DNA from: Amycolatopsis deserti
Lineage (GTDB): Bacteria; Actinomycetota; Actinomycetes; Mycobacteriales; Pseudonocardiaceae
Assembly (NCBI RefSeq): GCF_014653945.1
Contig: NZ_BNAU01000004.1
Location: 186,001 to 250,000 of the forward strand
Direction of reading: 5' to 3'
Length of the DNA: 64,000 bases
The notes beneath the pieces are model-generated. The model was given only the letters and a program-made list of their open reading frames with translations. It searched no databases and had not been told where the DNA came from. The number at the start of each line of letters is the position of its first letter. Within the stretch, counting starts at the first letter, position 1. A program made the position numbers and the translations under genes. This document shows positions 1 to 7,228 of this stretch, piece after piece.

Positions 1-1
1 C

Positions 2-718
2 CTCATGCAGGGCTACAAGGTCTACGGCGCGCACCTCGGCCCGTTCAAGACGCCGGCCCGCGAGGACGACGCCGGGCACCTGCCGCCGGAGTTCAACGTG
101 GACCAGCAGAACTTCCTGGAGCAGCGGCAGCAGGGCAAGGCGTGGACGTGGTCGGCGCTGCGGCCGTCGGTGGTGTGCGGGTTCGCGCTCGGCAACCCGA
201 TGAACCTGGCGACCGTGATCGCGGTCTACGCGTCGATCTCGAAGGAACTCGGTGTGCCGCTGCGGTTCCCGGGCAAGCCCGGCGCGTACACGTCGCTGCT
301 GGAGATGACCGACGCCGGACTGCTCGCGAAGGCGACGGTGTGGGCGGCGACCGACGAGCGCTGCGGCAACCAGGCGTTCAACATCAACAACGGCGACCTG
401 TTCCGGTGGAGCGAGCTGTGGCCGAAGCTGGCCCGGTGGTTCGACCTGGAGGTGGCGCCGCCGCTGCAGATGTCGCTGGAGACGGTCATGGCGGACAAGG
501 AGCCGCTGTGGAACTCCATGCGTGAGCGGTACGGGCTGGAGCCGTCGTTCGGTGAGGTGTCCTCGTGGCGCTTCGGCGACTTCGTCTTCGGCTGGGACTA
601 CGACGTGATCGCCGACGGGTCGAAGGCGCGCCGGTTCGGGTTCCACGAGTTCGTCGACACCGAGGAGATGTTCCTGTCGATCTTCGACGAGCTGCGCAAG
701 CGTAAAGTGATCCCGTGA
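2..718 (+). CDS. SDR-family NAD(P)-dependent reductase, PRISE-like (5' truncated)
   Basis: This is the C-terminal part of a short-chain dehydrogenase/reductase whose start lies before the window, since the frame is open through base 2. The fragment opens with the GYKVYGAHLGPFKTPARE segment and a TWSALRPSVVCGF segment. Both resemble the progesterone-5-beta-reductase/iridoid-synthase-like (PRISE) branch of extended SDRs, in which the Lys of the active-site Tyr/Lys pair falls in such a GxKxYG context. The Rossmann glycine motif is therefore outside the window. The last third (FRWSELWPKLARWF) is the substrate-side domain. Substrate unknown; the family reduces enone or carbonyl groups with NAD(P)H. 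The next gene starts 16 bp downstream on the same strand. Family call is good, subgroup call moderate. Confidence 0.8.
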   Translation, partial: LMQGYKVYGAHLGPFKTPAREDDAGHLPPEFNVDQQNFLEQRQQGKAWTWSALRPSVVCGFALGNPMNLATVIAVYASISKELGVPLRFPGKPGAYTSLLEMTDAGLLAKATVWAATDERCGNQAFNINNGDLFRWSELWPKLARWFDLEVAPPLQMSLETVMADKEPLWNSMRERYGLEPSFGEVSSWRFGDFVFGWDYDVIADGSKARRFGFHEFVDTEEMFLSIFDELRKRKVIP

Positions 719-734
719 CGGCTAACCTGAACGC

Positions 735-992
735 ATGAGCACTCCCGTGGAGTTCTACTGGCGCCCCGGCTGCGGGTTCTGCATGGCGTTGCGGGCCGGC
801 CTGGAGCGGGCCGGCCTGCCGTTCACCGAGGTGAACATCTGGGAGGAGCCGGGAGCGGCCGAACGGGTCCGCGAGGCCGCGAACGGCAACGAGACGGTGC
901 CGACGGTCTTCGTCGGCCCGACGGCGATGGTGAACCCCACCGTGGACGAGGTGCTGGACGCGGTGCGCGAGCACGCTCCCGAGCTGCTCTGA
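735..992 (+). CDS. Mycoredoxin/glutaredoxin-like thiol oxidoreductase
   Basis: An 85-residue single-domain thioredoxin-fold protein with the redox motif CGFC at residues 14-17 after a short beta strand (VEFYWRPG). It also has the cis-proline segment ETVPTVFVG near residues 53-61, and its length is that of mycoredoxin-1. In actinobacteria, proteins with this CGYC/CGFC motif use mycothiol to reduce mixed disulfides. Glutaredoxin-like NrdH or a general redoxin are alternatives, but the WRPGCGFC context favours mycoredoxin. ATG start. It sits between a reductase gene and a TetR gene, with no obvious operon partner for its function. Confidence 0.85.
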   Translation: MSTPVEFYWRPGCGFCMALRAGLERAGLPFTEVNIWEEPGAAERVREAANGNETVPTVFVGPTAMVNPTVDEVLDAVREHAPELL

Positions 993-996
993 CCCG

Positions 997-1010
997 ACCT
1001 ACCGGTAGGT
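997..1010. promoter_or_regulatory. Perfect 14-bp palindrome, probable TetR operator
   Basis: ACCTACCGGTAGGT reads identically on both strands and ends 11 bp before the GTG of the TetR gene at 1022. Palindromes of this length with a TACCGGTA core are common TetR/AcrR operators, so autoregulation is inferred. It overlaps any promoter position possible for the regulator gene. Confidence 0.6.
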
Positions 1011-1021
1011 ACAGTGGAGCC

Positions 1022-1588
1022 GTGGACACCTCGGAGCGGCTGATCCGCAGCACCCAGGAGCTGCTGTGGGACCGCGGCTACGTCGGCACCAGCCCGAAGG
1101 CCATCCAGCAGCGGGCACAGGCCGGCCAGGGCAGCATGTACCACCACTTCAAGGGCAAGCCGGACCTCGCGCTCGCCGCGATCCGCCGCAGCGCCGAGGA
1201 ACTGCGGGCCGAGAGTGAGGTCGCGCTCGGCGGTGGCGGCACCGCGCTGGAGCGGATCGAGAAGTACCTCCGGCGGGAGCGGGACGTCCTGCGCGGGTGC
1301 CCGGTCGGGCGGCTGGCCCAGGACCCGGACATCATCGCCAGCGACGACCTGCGGCAGCCGGTGCACGAGACCTTCGACTGGCTCCGGCACCGGCTCGCCG
1401 AGGTCCTCGCGGACGGCGTCGCGCGCGACGAGCTGCCGGCGGACCTGGATCCGGAGGACACCGCGGCCACCGTCGCCGCGGTCGTGCAGGGCGGGTACGT
1501 GCTCGCCCGGGCGGCGAGTTCCCCGGAACCCTTCGAACGTGCGATTGACGGGGTGCGGAAGTTGCTAGGAGCGATTTCCCAACACTGA
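1022..1588 (+). CDS. TetR/AcrR family transcriptional regulator
   Basis: A 188-residue repressor with an N-terminal helix-turn-helix: residues 1-50 carry the recognisable pattern GYVGTSPKAIQQRAQAGQGS followed by MYHHFKGKPDLA. The C-terminal all-helical ligand domain resembles the LmrA/YxaF-like branch, including GCPVGRLAQDP, a cysteine-containing segment typical of that branch. GTG start chosen because the open frame has no earlier sensible start and the palindrome lies just upstream. No co-oriented target is obvious. The palindrome in front of the gene suggests self-repression; the ligand is unknown. Confidence 0.9.
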   Translation: MDTSERLIRSTQELLWDRGYVGTSPKAIQQRAQAGQGSMYHHFKGKPDLALAAIRRSAEELRAESEVALGGGGTALERIEKYLRRERDVLRGCPVGRLAQDPDIIASDDLRQPVHETFDWLRHRLAEVLADGVARDELPADLDPEDTAATVAAVVQGGYVLARAASSPEPFERAIDGVRKLLGAISQH

Positions 1589-1695
1589 ACGTAATTTGGA
1601 CGCCGTTTTCCAGCCCCGCCTGCATCTCCGTCACCCGGTTGCGGTACAAATGCGCGCAACTGTCGGTATGCCTTCGCGTCCGAAAGGTGGGTCCG

Positions 1696-2235
1696 GTGAA
1701 CGACGAAGTGTCGGTGGCCGAACTGCTCGAGCGCGAGGGCTGGACGGAACAGCGGCGCGCGCCGAGACCCCGGTTCCAGGTGATGGCCGTGATGCTGGCC
1801 GTCGTCCTGGGGTGCGGGCTCGCCGCGATCCTGGTCAAGGTCGGCGCGGACACCCAGCCCACCGACGACGCCGCGCTGTTCAGCCTCCCGTCCGGGCCGA
1901 CCGGCGGCCTCGCCGGCGGCGGTGTCCCGGAAAACCCGCGCACGACCGAGCGCACCAACAGCTCGTCCCGGGTGGTGGTCACCAACCAGGCCACCGATGC
2001 CGACGCCCCCGGCAACGGCATCCCGTGGTCCACGAAGCCGCACACCAGCACCGCCACCGAAACGGTGACGGTCACCGACTCGAACCTGCCGCCGACCTCG
2101 AACACCGATCCGGGCGCGCCGCCCGGGTCGACCGCCCCGAGCCAGACCGGCACCGCGACCGGCGGCACCACCACGACCACCACCCCGTCGCGCACGCCTC
2201 CCAGCTGCGTCCTGATCATCATCTGCCGCCCGTAA
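1696..2235 (+). CDS. Small single-pass membrane protein with Ser/Thr/Pro-rich exterior tail
   Basis: A 179-residue protein of unknown function. The N-terminus contains VSVAELLEREG, a short helix seen at the start of several actinobacterial membrane-anchored proteins. One hydrophobic helix (about residues 35-52, FQVMAVMLAVVLGCGLAAIL) follows, and then a long Thr/Ser/Pro/Gly-rich low-complexity tail ending in TPPSCVLIIICRP. The GTG start is preferred over an upstream ATG because AAAGGTGGG lies just before it and the upstream extension is not protein-like. The tail is probably outside the cell and disordered. Its stop lies 10 bp before the LysR gene, so the two may be co-transcribed. Confidence 0.65.
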   Translation: MNDEVSVAELLEREGWTEQRRAPRPRFQVMAVMLAVVLGCGLAAILVKVGADTQPTDDAALFSLPSGPTGGLAGGGVPENPRTTERTNSSSRVVVTNQATDADAPGNGIPWSTKPHTSTATETVTVTDSNLPPTSNTDPGAPPGSTAPSQTGTATGGTTTTTTPSRTPPSCVLIIICRP

Positions 2236-2245
2236 GCTCGGCCGG

Positions 2246-3151
2246 GTGGAGATCTTTCACCTGCGCTACTTCGTCGTGGTGGCCGAGGAGCTGAACTTCT
2301 CCCAGGCCGCCCGCAAGCTCCACATGGCCGCGTCACCGTTGAGCCAGCGCATCAAGGACCTCGAGCACGAGCTCGGGCACCAGCTGTTCCGGCGCAGCAC
2401 GCACCACGTGGAGCTGACCGACGCCGGCGCCGCGCTGCTCCCGCTGGCGCGCGAAGCCCTGGAACACTTCAACTCCATCCCGTGGCGCCTGCGGGAGGCC
2501 CTCGGGCCCCGGCACCGGATGGCGCTCATCGGGGTGCCCGCCGGGCTGCACCCCGACCTGCGCGTCCGCGTGCAGGAGCTGGAGGAACGCTGCCGCGACC
2601 GGTTCGACCTCAAGCGCTGGCCCGGCCGCACCAGCGATCTGATCGAAGCGGTGCACGACGGCCGCCTGAGCCTCGCGCTGGTCCGGCTGCCGGTGAACGA
2701 CCCCGCGCTGGAGGTCGTGCCGGTGCTGTCGGAACCGCTGGGCGCGGTCGTGCCCGCCGACCGGTTCGCCGGCCGCGATTCGCTGAGCCTCACCGACCTC
2801 GCCGACCTGCCCTACGTGCCGGTGCCGCCGGAAGCCCAGCCGGTGTATTTCGAACAACTGGACCAGGAATTGCGCGCGGCGGGCGTGACGAAACGCCTCA
2901 AGCCGCCGCAGACCGACTATTCCGGAGTCGCCGAGATCGTCGCGAGCGGACTCGGGTTCACCGTCTCGATGCTCGATCCACGCAGCCCGATGCGCAACTA
3001 CAGCGTCGAGAACGTGGCCGTGCTTCCGATCACCGATTTCCACCCCGAGCTGCGAACCGGTCTGATCTGGCGGAGCGACCGGGCATGCGACGGTGCCGAG
3101 CTGGCCCGGCTCGTCGCGGACGCCAGGGAGGTTTTCCGGCAAATGGTATGA
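2246..3151 (+). CDS. LysR-family transcriptional regulator
   Basis: A 301-residue LTTR with the canonical N-terminal winged helix-turn-helix (FHLRYFVVVAEELNFSQAAR, then SQRIKDLEHELGHQLF) in residues 1-60. A periplasmic-binding-protein-like effector domain with the VGVPAGL-type strand follows. GTG start, 10 bp after the preceding stop. It is transcribed toward the CoA-transferase operon that begins 100 bp downstream on the same strand, so it may control that operon, although classical LysR regulators are divergent from their targets. A perfect inverted repeat overlaps its stop codon and could be its operator or a terminator. Confidence 0.92.
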   Translation: MEIFHLRYFVVVAEELNFSQAARKLHMAASPLSQRIKDLEHELGHQLFRRSTHHVELTDAGAALLPLAREALEHFNSIPWRLREALGPRHRMALIGVPAGLHPDLRVRVQELEERCRDRFDLKRWPGRTSDLIEAVHDGRLSLALVRLPVNDPALEVVPVLSEPLGAVVPADRFAGRDSLSLTDLADLPYVPVPPEAQPVYFEQLDQELRAAGVTKRLKPPQTDYSGVAEIVASGLGFTVSMLDPRSPMRNYSVENVAVLPITDFHPELRTGLIWRSDRACDGAELARLVADAREVFRQMV

Positions 3152-3170
3152 CCGCTGTGGTCATACCATT
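3142..3170. promoter_or_regulatory. Perfect 12-bp inverted repeat at the LysR/operon junction
   Basis: AATGGTATGACC at 3142-3153 pairs perfectly with GGTCATACCATT at 3159-3170 around a 5-base loop. The left arm covers the LysR stop codon. No T-run follows, so a simple intrinsic terminator is less likely than a protein-binding site or an mRNA-stabilising hairpin. The half-site TGGTATGACC resembles GntR/FadR-type operators; that reading is an inference. It lies 82 bp before the CoA-transferase start. Confidence 0.55.
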
Positions 3171-3251
3171 GTTCGCCCATTGATCATTCCGTTTCCCCGT
3201 TATCGGTCCTACCGTCGAATTGTCAGGTGAGGACGAGAACGAGGAGCAGGA

Positions 3252-4394
3252 ATGAGTGGTCCACTCGACGGGATCCGGGTCATCGACCTCTCCACGGTGG
3301 TGATGGGCCCCTACGCCGCGCAGATCCTCGGCGACCTGGGCGCGGACGTCATCCGGATCGAGGCGCCCGGCGACTCGGCCCGCAACGGGCACTACCGCAC
3401 CACGCCGGGCATGACCGCGCTGGCGATGGCCGTGAACCGCAACAAGCGCAGCGTGGCCCTCAACCTCAAGGACGACGAGCAGCGTGCGCGGGCGCTCGAG
3501 CTGATCGACACCGCGGACGCACTGATCACCAACATGCGGCCCGGCGCGCTCGGCAGGTTGGGCCTCACCTACGACGAGCTGTCCCGGCGCAACCCGAAGC
3601 TGGTCTACGCGCACGCGCAGGGTTTCCGCGGTGACTCCGACCGCGCGGGCCACGCCGCCTACGACGAGACAGTGCAGGCCGCGTCCGGGCTGGTCGACAT
3701 CGCGAACCGCGCGCTGGGCAAACCGGTGTACCTGCCGACGATCCTCGGTGACAAGGTGTCCGCGCTGACCATCGCCTACTCGGTGCTCGCCGCGCTGCTG
3801 CACCAGCGGAAGACCGGGCGCGGCCAGCACGTCGAGGTGCCGATGACGGACACGCTGATCGCGTTCAACCTGGTCGAGCACCTGGCGGGGCACACGTTCG
3901 AGCCGCCGTCCGCGCCCACCGGGTTCCCGCTGTCGATGGGACGCGGCCACCGCGCGGTGCGCACCAAGGACGGCCTGGCGTGCGTGATCCCGTACAACCC
4001 GCGGAACTTCCGGGACTTCTTCGCCGCGGCCGGGCGGCCCGAGCTGGCCGAGGACCCGCGCGTGAACGGCGACTACGTGGACGCGGCGGACAAGGACGCG
4101 CTGGCCGACCTGATCGAGGAGTGCGCGCCGGCGCTGACCACCGCGGAGTGGGCCGAGGTGTGCGCGAAGCACAGCATCCCGATGGCGTCGGTGCTGGAGC
4201 TCGACCGGGCCGAGGAGGACCCCTACGTCCGCGACGGCGGGTTGATCCAGCTGGTCGAGCACCCCACCGAGGGCGCGATCCGCACGGCCGGCATCCCGGT
4301 GCGGTTCTCGGAGACACCGGCCGTGATCCGCCGCCTGCCGTCGACCCCGGGCGCGGACACCGAAGAGGTGCTGTGTGAGGTGCGTGGACGATGA
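3252..4394 (+). CDS. CaiB/BaiF-type (class III) CoA-transferase
   Basis: A 380-residue family III CoA-transferase. The N-terminus PLDGIRVIDLSTVVMGPYAAQ and the LGADVIRIEAPG segment are hallmark. Asp138 in AYDETVQAASGL matches the catalytic aspartate of formyl-CoA transferase and CaiB, which forms the acyl-anhydride and acyl-CoA intermediates. The enzyme would move CoA from an acyl-CoA donor to a free carboxylic acid. It is first in a four-gene run whose members overlap by 4 bp (its TGA overlaps the ATG of the next gene), so it probably activates the acid processed by the other three. The substrate cannot be read from sequence. Confidence 0.92.
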   Translation: MSGPLDGIRVIDLSTVVMGPYAAQILGDLGADVIRIEAPGDSARNGHYRTTPGMTALAMAVNRNKRSVALNLKDDEQRARALELIDTADALITNMRPGALGRLGLTYDELSRRNPKLVYAHAQGFRGDSDRAGHAAYDETVQAASGLVDIANRALGKPVYLPTILGDKVSALTIAYSVLAALLHQRKTGRGQHVEVPMTDTLIAFNLVEHLAGHTFEPPSAPTGFPLSMGRGHRAVRTKDGLACVIPYNPRNFRDFFAAAGRPELAEDPRVNGDYVDAADKDALADLIEECAPALTTAEWAEVCAKHSIPMASVLELDRAEEDPYVRDGGLIQLVEHPTEGAIRTAGIPVRFSETPAVIRRLPSTPGADTEEVLCEVRGR

Positions 4395-5131
4395 AGGCCA
4401 CCGACGTCGTGCGGCACAGCACGACTCCCTTGACCAGCCCGGCCTACGCACCGACCGTGCCGCGGTTCACCGATCGCGAGTACCTCAACATCGTCTACCG
4501 CACCGATCGCGACGCGCTGCGGGCCGTCGTCCCGGAACCGCTGGAGATCGACGAGCCGCTGGTGCGCTTCGAGGTGATGCGCATGGGCGATGTGAGCGGG
4601 TACGGCCCGTACACCGAGGCGGGGCAGGCGATCCCGGTGCGGCTGGGCGACGAGCGCGGCGAGTACCTGCACGCGATGTACCTGGACAACTTCCCGGCCA
4701 CCGCGTCCGGCCGGGAGGTCAGCGCCTACCCGAAAACCGTTGGCGCGCCACGGTTGTACGTCGACCACGGCGCGCTCGTCGGGACGCTCGACTACGGCAC
4801 GCTGCGGGTCGCCACCGCGACCATGGGCTACAAGCACCACCGCCTGGACCTCGACGAAGCCCGCGAGCAGATCGCCGTCCCGACGTTCATGCTCAAGATC
4901 ATCCCCGGCTACGACGGCCGTCCCCGCGTCGCCGAACTGGTCCGCACGCGGATCACCGACGTGACGGTCAAGCAGTCGTGGACCGGCCCCGCGCGGCTGC
5001 AACTGTTCGAGCACGTGCTGGCCCCGCTGGCCGATCTGCCCGTGCGGGAGGTCGTCTCGGCGAGCCACGTGCTGACCGATCTCACCCTCGCGCCGGTCAG
5101 CCCGGTGCACGACTACCTGGAGGCGTCATGA
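4391..5131 (+). CDS. Acetoacetate-decarboxylase-family enzyme
   Basis: A 246-residue protein of the acetoacetate decarboxylase superfamily. Key residues occupy the same numbers as in the Clostridium enzyme: Arg29, Glu61, Glu76 and the Schiff-base Lys115 in EVSAYPKTVG. The neighbouring Lys116 of the clostridial enzyme is Thr here. Known family reactions are decarboxylation of beta-keto acids through a lysine imine, and in divergent members aldol or dehydration chemistry. The retained residues favour decarboxylation. It sits between a CoA-transferase and a hydroxy-acid dehydrogenase, with ATGA overlaps on both sides. A plausible role is to decarboxylate the keto acid made by the downstream dehydrogenase; this is inference. 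Confidence 0.9.
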   Translation: MKATDVVRHSTTPLTSPAYAPTVPRFTDREYLNIVYRTDRDALRAVVPEPLEIDEPLVRFEVMRMGDVSGYGPYTEAGQAIPVRLGDERGEYLHAMYLDNFPATASGREVSAYPKTVGAPRLYVDHGALVGTLDYGTLRVATATMGYKHHRLDLDEAREQIAVPTFMLKIIPGYDGRPRVAELVRTRITDVTVKQSWTGPARLQLFEHVLAPLADLPVREVVSASHVLTDLTLAPVSPVHDYLEAS

Positions 5132-5976
5132 AGATCGCGGTGATCGGCGCCGGCACGATCGGCCTGTCCTGGGCCGCGCTGTTCGCCGAACACGGCCACG
5201 AGGTGCGCGTGAGCGATCCACGGCCGGACCTCGCGGAAGCGCTGGGCGACCTCGACGTCCACATCGCCGATTCGGTCAGCGACGCCGTGCGTGACGTGGA
5301 CGTGGTGCAGGAGAACGGCCCCGAGCGCCTCGACTTCAAGCGCGACCTGTTCGCCCGGCTCGTCGCCGAAGCACCCGGGCACGCGCTGCTGCTCAGCTCG
5401 TCCTCGGCGATCCCGTCGAGCGAGTTCACCACGGACATCGACGGTTCGCGTGTCCTCATCGGACACCCGTTCAACCCGCCGCACATCATGCCGCTGGTCG
5501 AGGTGGTTCCCGGGAAGCGCACCTCGGAGGAATCCGTCCGGCGAGTGGTGGAGTTCTACCGTTCGCTGGGCCGCGTGCCGGTCGTCGAGCGCAAGGAAGT
5601 GCCCGGTTTCGTGGGCAACCGGCTGCAGAACGCCCTGCAGCGCGAGGCGGTCCACCTGGTGCAGGAGGGCGTGGTCGATCCGGCCGGGCTCGATGAGGTC
5701 GTGGTCAACTCGCTCGGGCTGCGCTGGGCGGCGGTCGGGCCGTTCCTCGGCGCGCACCTCGGCGGCGGTCCCGGCGGGTATCGGCACCTCGCGACGCACA
5801 TCGGCGCGTCGATGCAGCGCATCACGCCGGGGCAGCCGGATCCCGAAGCGACCGAGCGCGTGATCGAAGCCGTGGAAAAGGCCTACGGCGACCGGGAATA
5901 CACCGAACTGGCGGCGGAGCGCGACCGCAAGCAGCTCGCGATCCTCGCCGCCCGCGGACAAGGAGACGGGAAATGA
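5128..5976 (+). CDS. 3-hydroxyacyl-CoA dehydrogenase family protein (carnitine-dehydrogenase-like)
   Basis: A 282-residue NAD-dependent dehydrogenase. The Rossmann motif GAGTIG is at residues 7-12, the family signature VVQENGPERLDFKRDLF follows near residue 60, and the catalytic His113 lies in IGHPFNPPH. That His motif and the one-domain length resemble L-carnitine dehydrogenase and lambda-crystallin/L-gulonate dehydrogenase relatives more than the fatty-acid FadB type. These act on free beta-hydroxy acids and give beta-keto acids. ATG start chosen because it overlaps the preceding TGA (ATGA); the frame is open far upstream, but only as a shadow of the previous gene. The product would be a natural substrate for the adjacent decarboxylase. 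Confidence 0.9.
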   Translation: MKIAVIGAGTIGLSWAALFAEHGHEVRVSDPRPDLAEALGDLDVHIADSVSDAVRDVDVVQENGPERLDFKRDLFARLVAEAPGHALLLSSSSAIPSSEFTTDIDGSRVLIGHPFNPPHIMPLVEVVPGKRTSEESVRRVVEFYRSLGRVPVVERKEVPGFVGNRLQNALQREAVHLVQEGVVDPAGLDEVVVNSLGLRWAAVGPFLGAHLGGGPGGYRHLATHIGASMQRITPGQPDPEATERVIEAVEKAYGDREYTELAAERDRKQLAILAARGQGDGK

Positions 5977-7142
5977 GCGCCGATTTCTACGGCTACGAGG
6001 ACCTGCTGTCCGAAGAGGAGCGCAAGACGCTGCTCAAGGCCCGCGACTTCCTGCGGACCGAGGTCAAGCCGCTGGTCAACGAGTACTGGGCACGCGGCGA
6101 GTTCCCGCGCGAGCTGATCGGCAAGTTCCGCGAGCTGGGACTGGCCGGGGTGGCCTACGAGGGTTACGGCGACCCGTTGCCGCGTGGCAGCCACCTGCTG
6201 ACCGGGATGCTCGCCGCGGAGTACTCACGCGTCGACCCGTCCGTGGCGACCTTCTTCGGTGTCCACAACGGACTGGCGATGTACAGCGTGTACTCCGGCG
6301 GTGACCAGGAACAGCGGGACCGCTGGCTGCCCGCCATGGCCGCGATGGACAAGATCGGCGCGTTCGCGATGACCGAACCGCTCGGCGGGTCGGACGTGGC
6401 CGGCGGCATGCGCACCACCGCCAAGCGCGAGGGCGACACCTGGGTGCTCGACGGGGCCAAGCGCTGGATCGGCAACGCCACCTTCGCCGACCTGGTGATC
6501 GTGTGGGCCCGCGACGTCGACGACAACCGCGTCAAGGGGTTCGTCGTGGAGACACCGGCCGCGGGGTTCGTGCCGGTGAAGATCGAGAACAAGGTCGCGT
6601 TCCGGATCGTGGAGAACGCCGAGATCACCCTCACCGGCGTGCGGGTGCCCGAGGCGAACCGGCTGCACAACATCCGCTCGTTCCGGGACGTCGCGGAGAT
6701 CCTGCGCGCCACCCGCGGCGGCGTCGCCTGGCAGGCGCTGGGCGTGATGATCGGCGCGTACGAGGCGGCGCTGGCCTACGCGAGCGAGCGCGAGCAGTTC
6801 GGCAAGCCGATCGCCGGCTTCCAGCTCGTGCAGGACCTGCTGGTCAAGAGCCTGGGCAACATCACCGCCTCGTGGGGCATGCTGGTCCAGCTCGCCCGGC
6901 TGCAGGACGCCGGGATCTTCCGCGACGAGCAGTCGTCGCTGGCCAAGGCGTTCGTGACCGCGCGCATGCGCGAGGTGGTGGCCTGGTGCCGTGAGCTGCT
7001 CGGCGGCAACGGGATCGTCCTGGACTACGACGTGGCGCGGTTCTTCGCCGACGCGGAGGCCATCTACTCCTTCGAGGGCACCCGCGAGATGAACACCCTG
7101 ATCGTCGGGAAGGCGATCACCGGCCGGAGCGCGTTCGTGTAG
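5973..7142 (+). CDS. Acyl-CoA dehydrogenase, glutaryl-CoA-dehydrogenase-like
   Basis: A 389-residue flavoprotein with the acyl-CoA dehydrogenase N-terminal helices, the FAMTEPLGGSDV and WIGNATFAD flavin/substrate segments, and the C-terminal YSFEGTREMNTLIVGKAITG signature. Glu368 in that signature is the expected catalytic base. The EGTREMN form is typical of the glutaryl-CoA dehydrogenase subgroup. That subgroup can combine oxidation with decarboxylation, though the residue that decides this was not checked. Last gene of the four-gene operon, with an ATGA overlap to the dehydrogenase before it. It would oxidise the CoA ester made by the CoA-transferase. Confidence 0.93.
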   Translation: MSADFYGYEDLLSEEERKTLLKARDFLRTEVKPLVNEYWARGEFPRELIGKFRELGLAGVAYEGYGDPLPRGSHLLTGMLAAEYSRVDPSVATFFGVHNGLAMYSVYSGGDQEQRDRWLPAMAAMDKIGAFAMTEPLGGSDVAGGMRTTAKREGDTWVLDGAKRWIGNATFADLVIVWARDVDDNRVKGFVVETPAAGFVPVKIENKVAFRIVENAEITLTGVRVPEANRLHNIRSFRDVAEILRATRGGVAWQALGVMIGAYEAALAYASEREQFGKPIAGFQLVQDLLVKSLGNITASWGMLVQLARLQDAGIFRDEQSSLAKAFVTARMREVVAWCRELLGGNGIVLDYDVARFFADAEAIYSFEGTREMNTLIVGKAITGRSAFV

Positions 7143-7181
7143 TCGATCTCGCATTACAGATCAGTAACTGTCAGCAACGAA

Positions 7182-7226
7182 ATCCCCCTTTCAGGCGAAG
7201 AGAAGTCGTACGCCTGGAAGGGGGAT
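7182..7226 (+). promoter_or_regulatory. Long hairpin enclosing the ribosome-binding site of the secreted LGFP protein
   Basis: Arms 7182-7197 (ATCCCCCTTTCAGGCG) and 7211-7226 (CGCCTGGAAGGGGGAT) form a 16-bp stem with a single G-U pair and a 13-base loop. The right arm is the Shine-Dalgarno region (GGAAGGGGG), and its last base is two bases before the ATG at 7229. The stem would block ribosome entry when folded. It may also end transcription of the upstream operon, but there is no T-run after it. Confidence 0.65.
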
Positions 7227-7228
7227 AC

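Noticed and set aside
4375..5976. A 533-codon frame joining the decarboxylase region with the 3-hydroxyacyl-CoA dehydrogenase
   Set aside because: The first part reads the decarboxylase gene in a wrong frame. Only the portion from the ATG at 5128 is protein-like and starts with a Rossmann fold.
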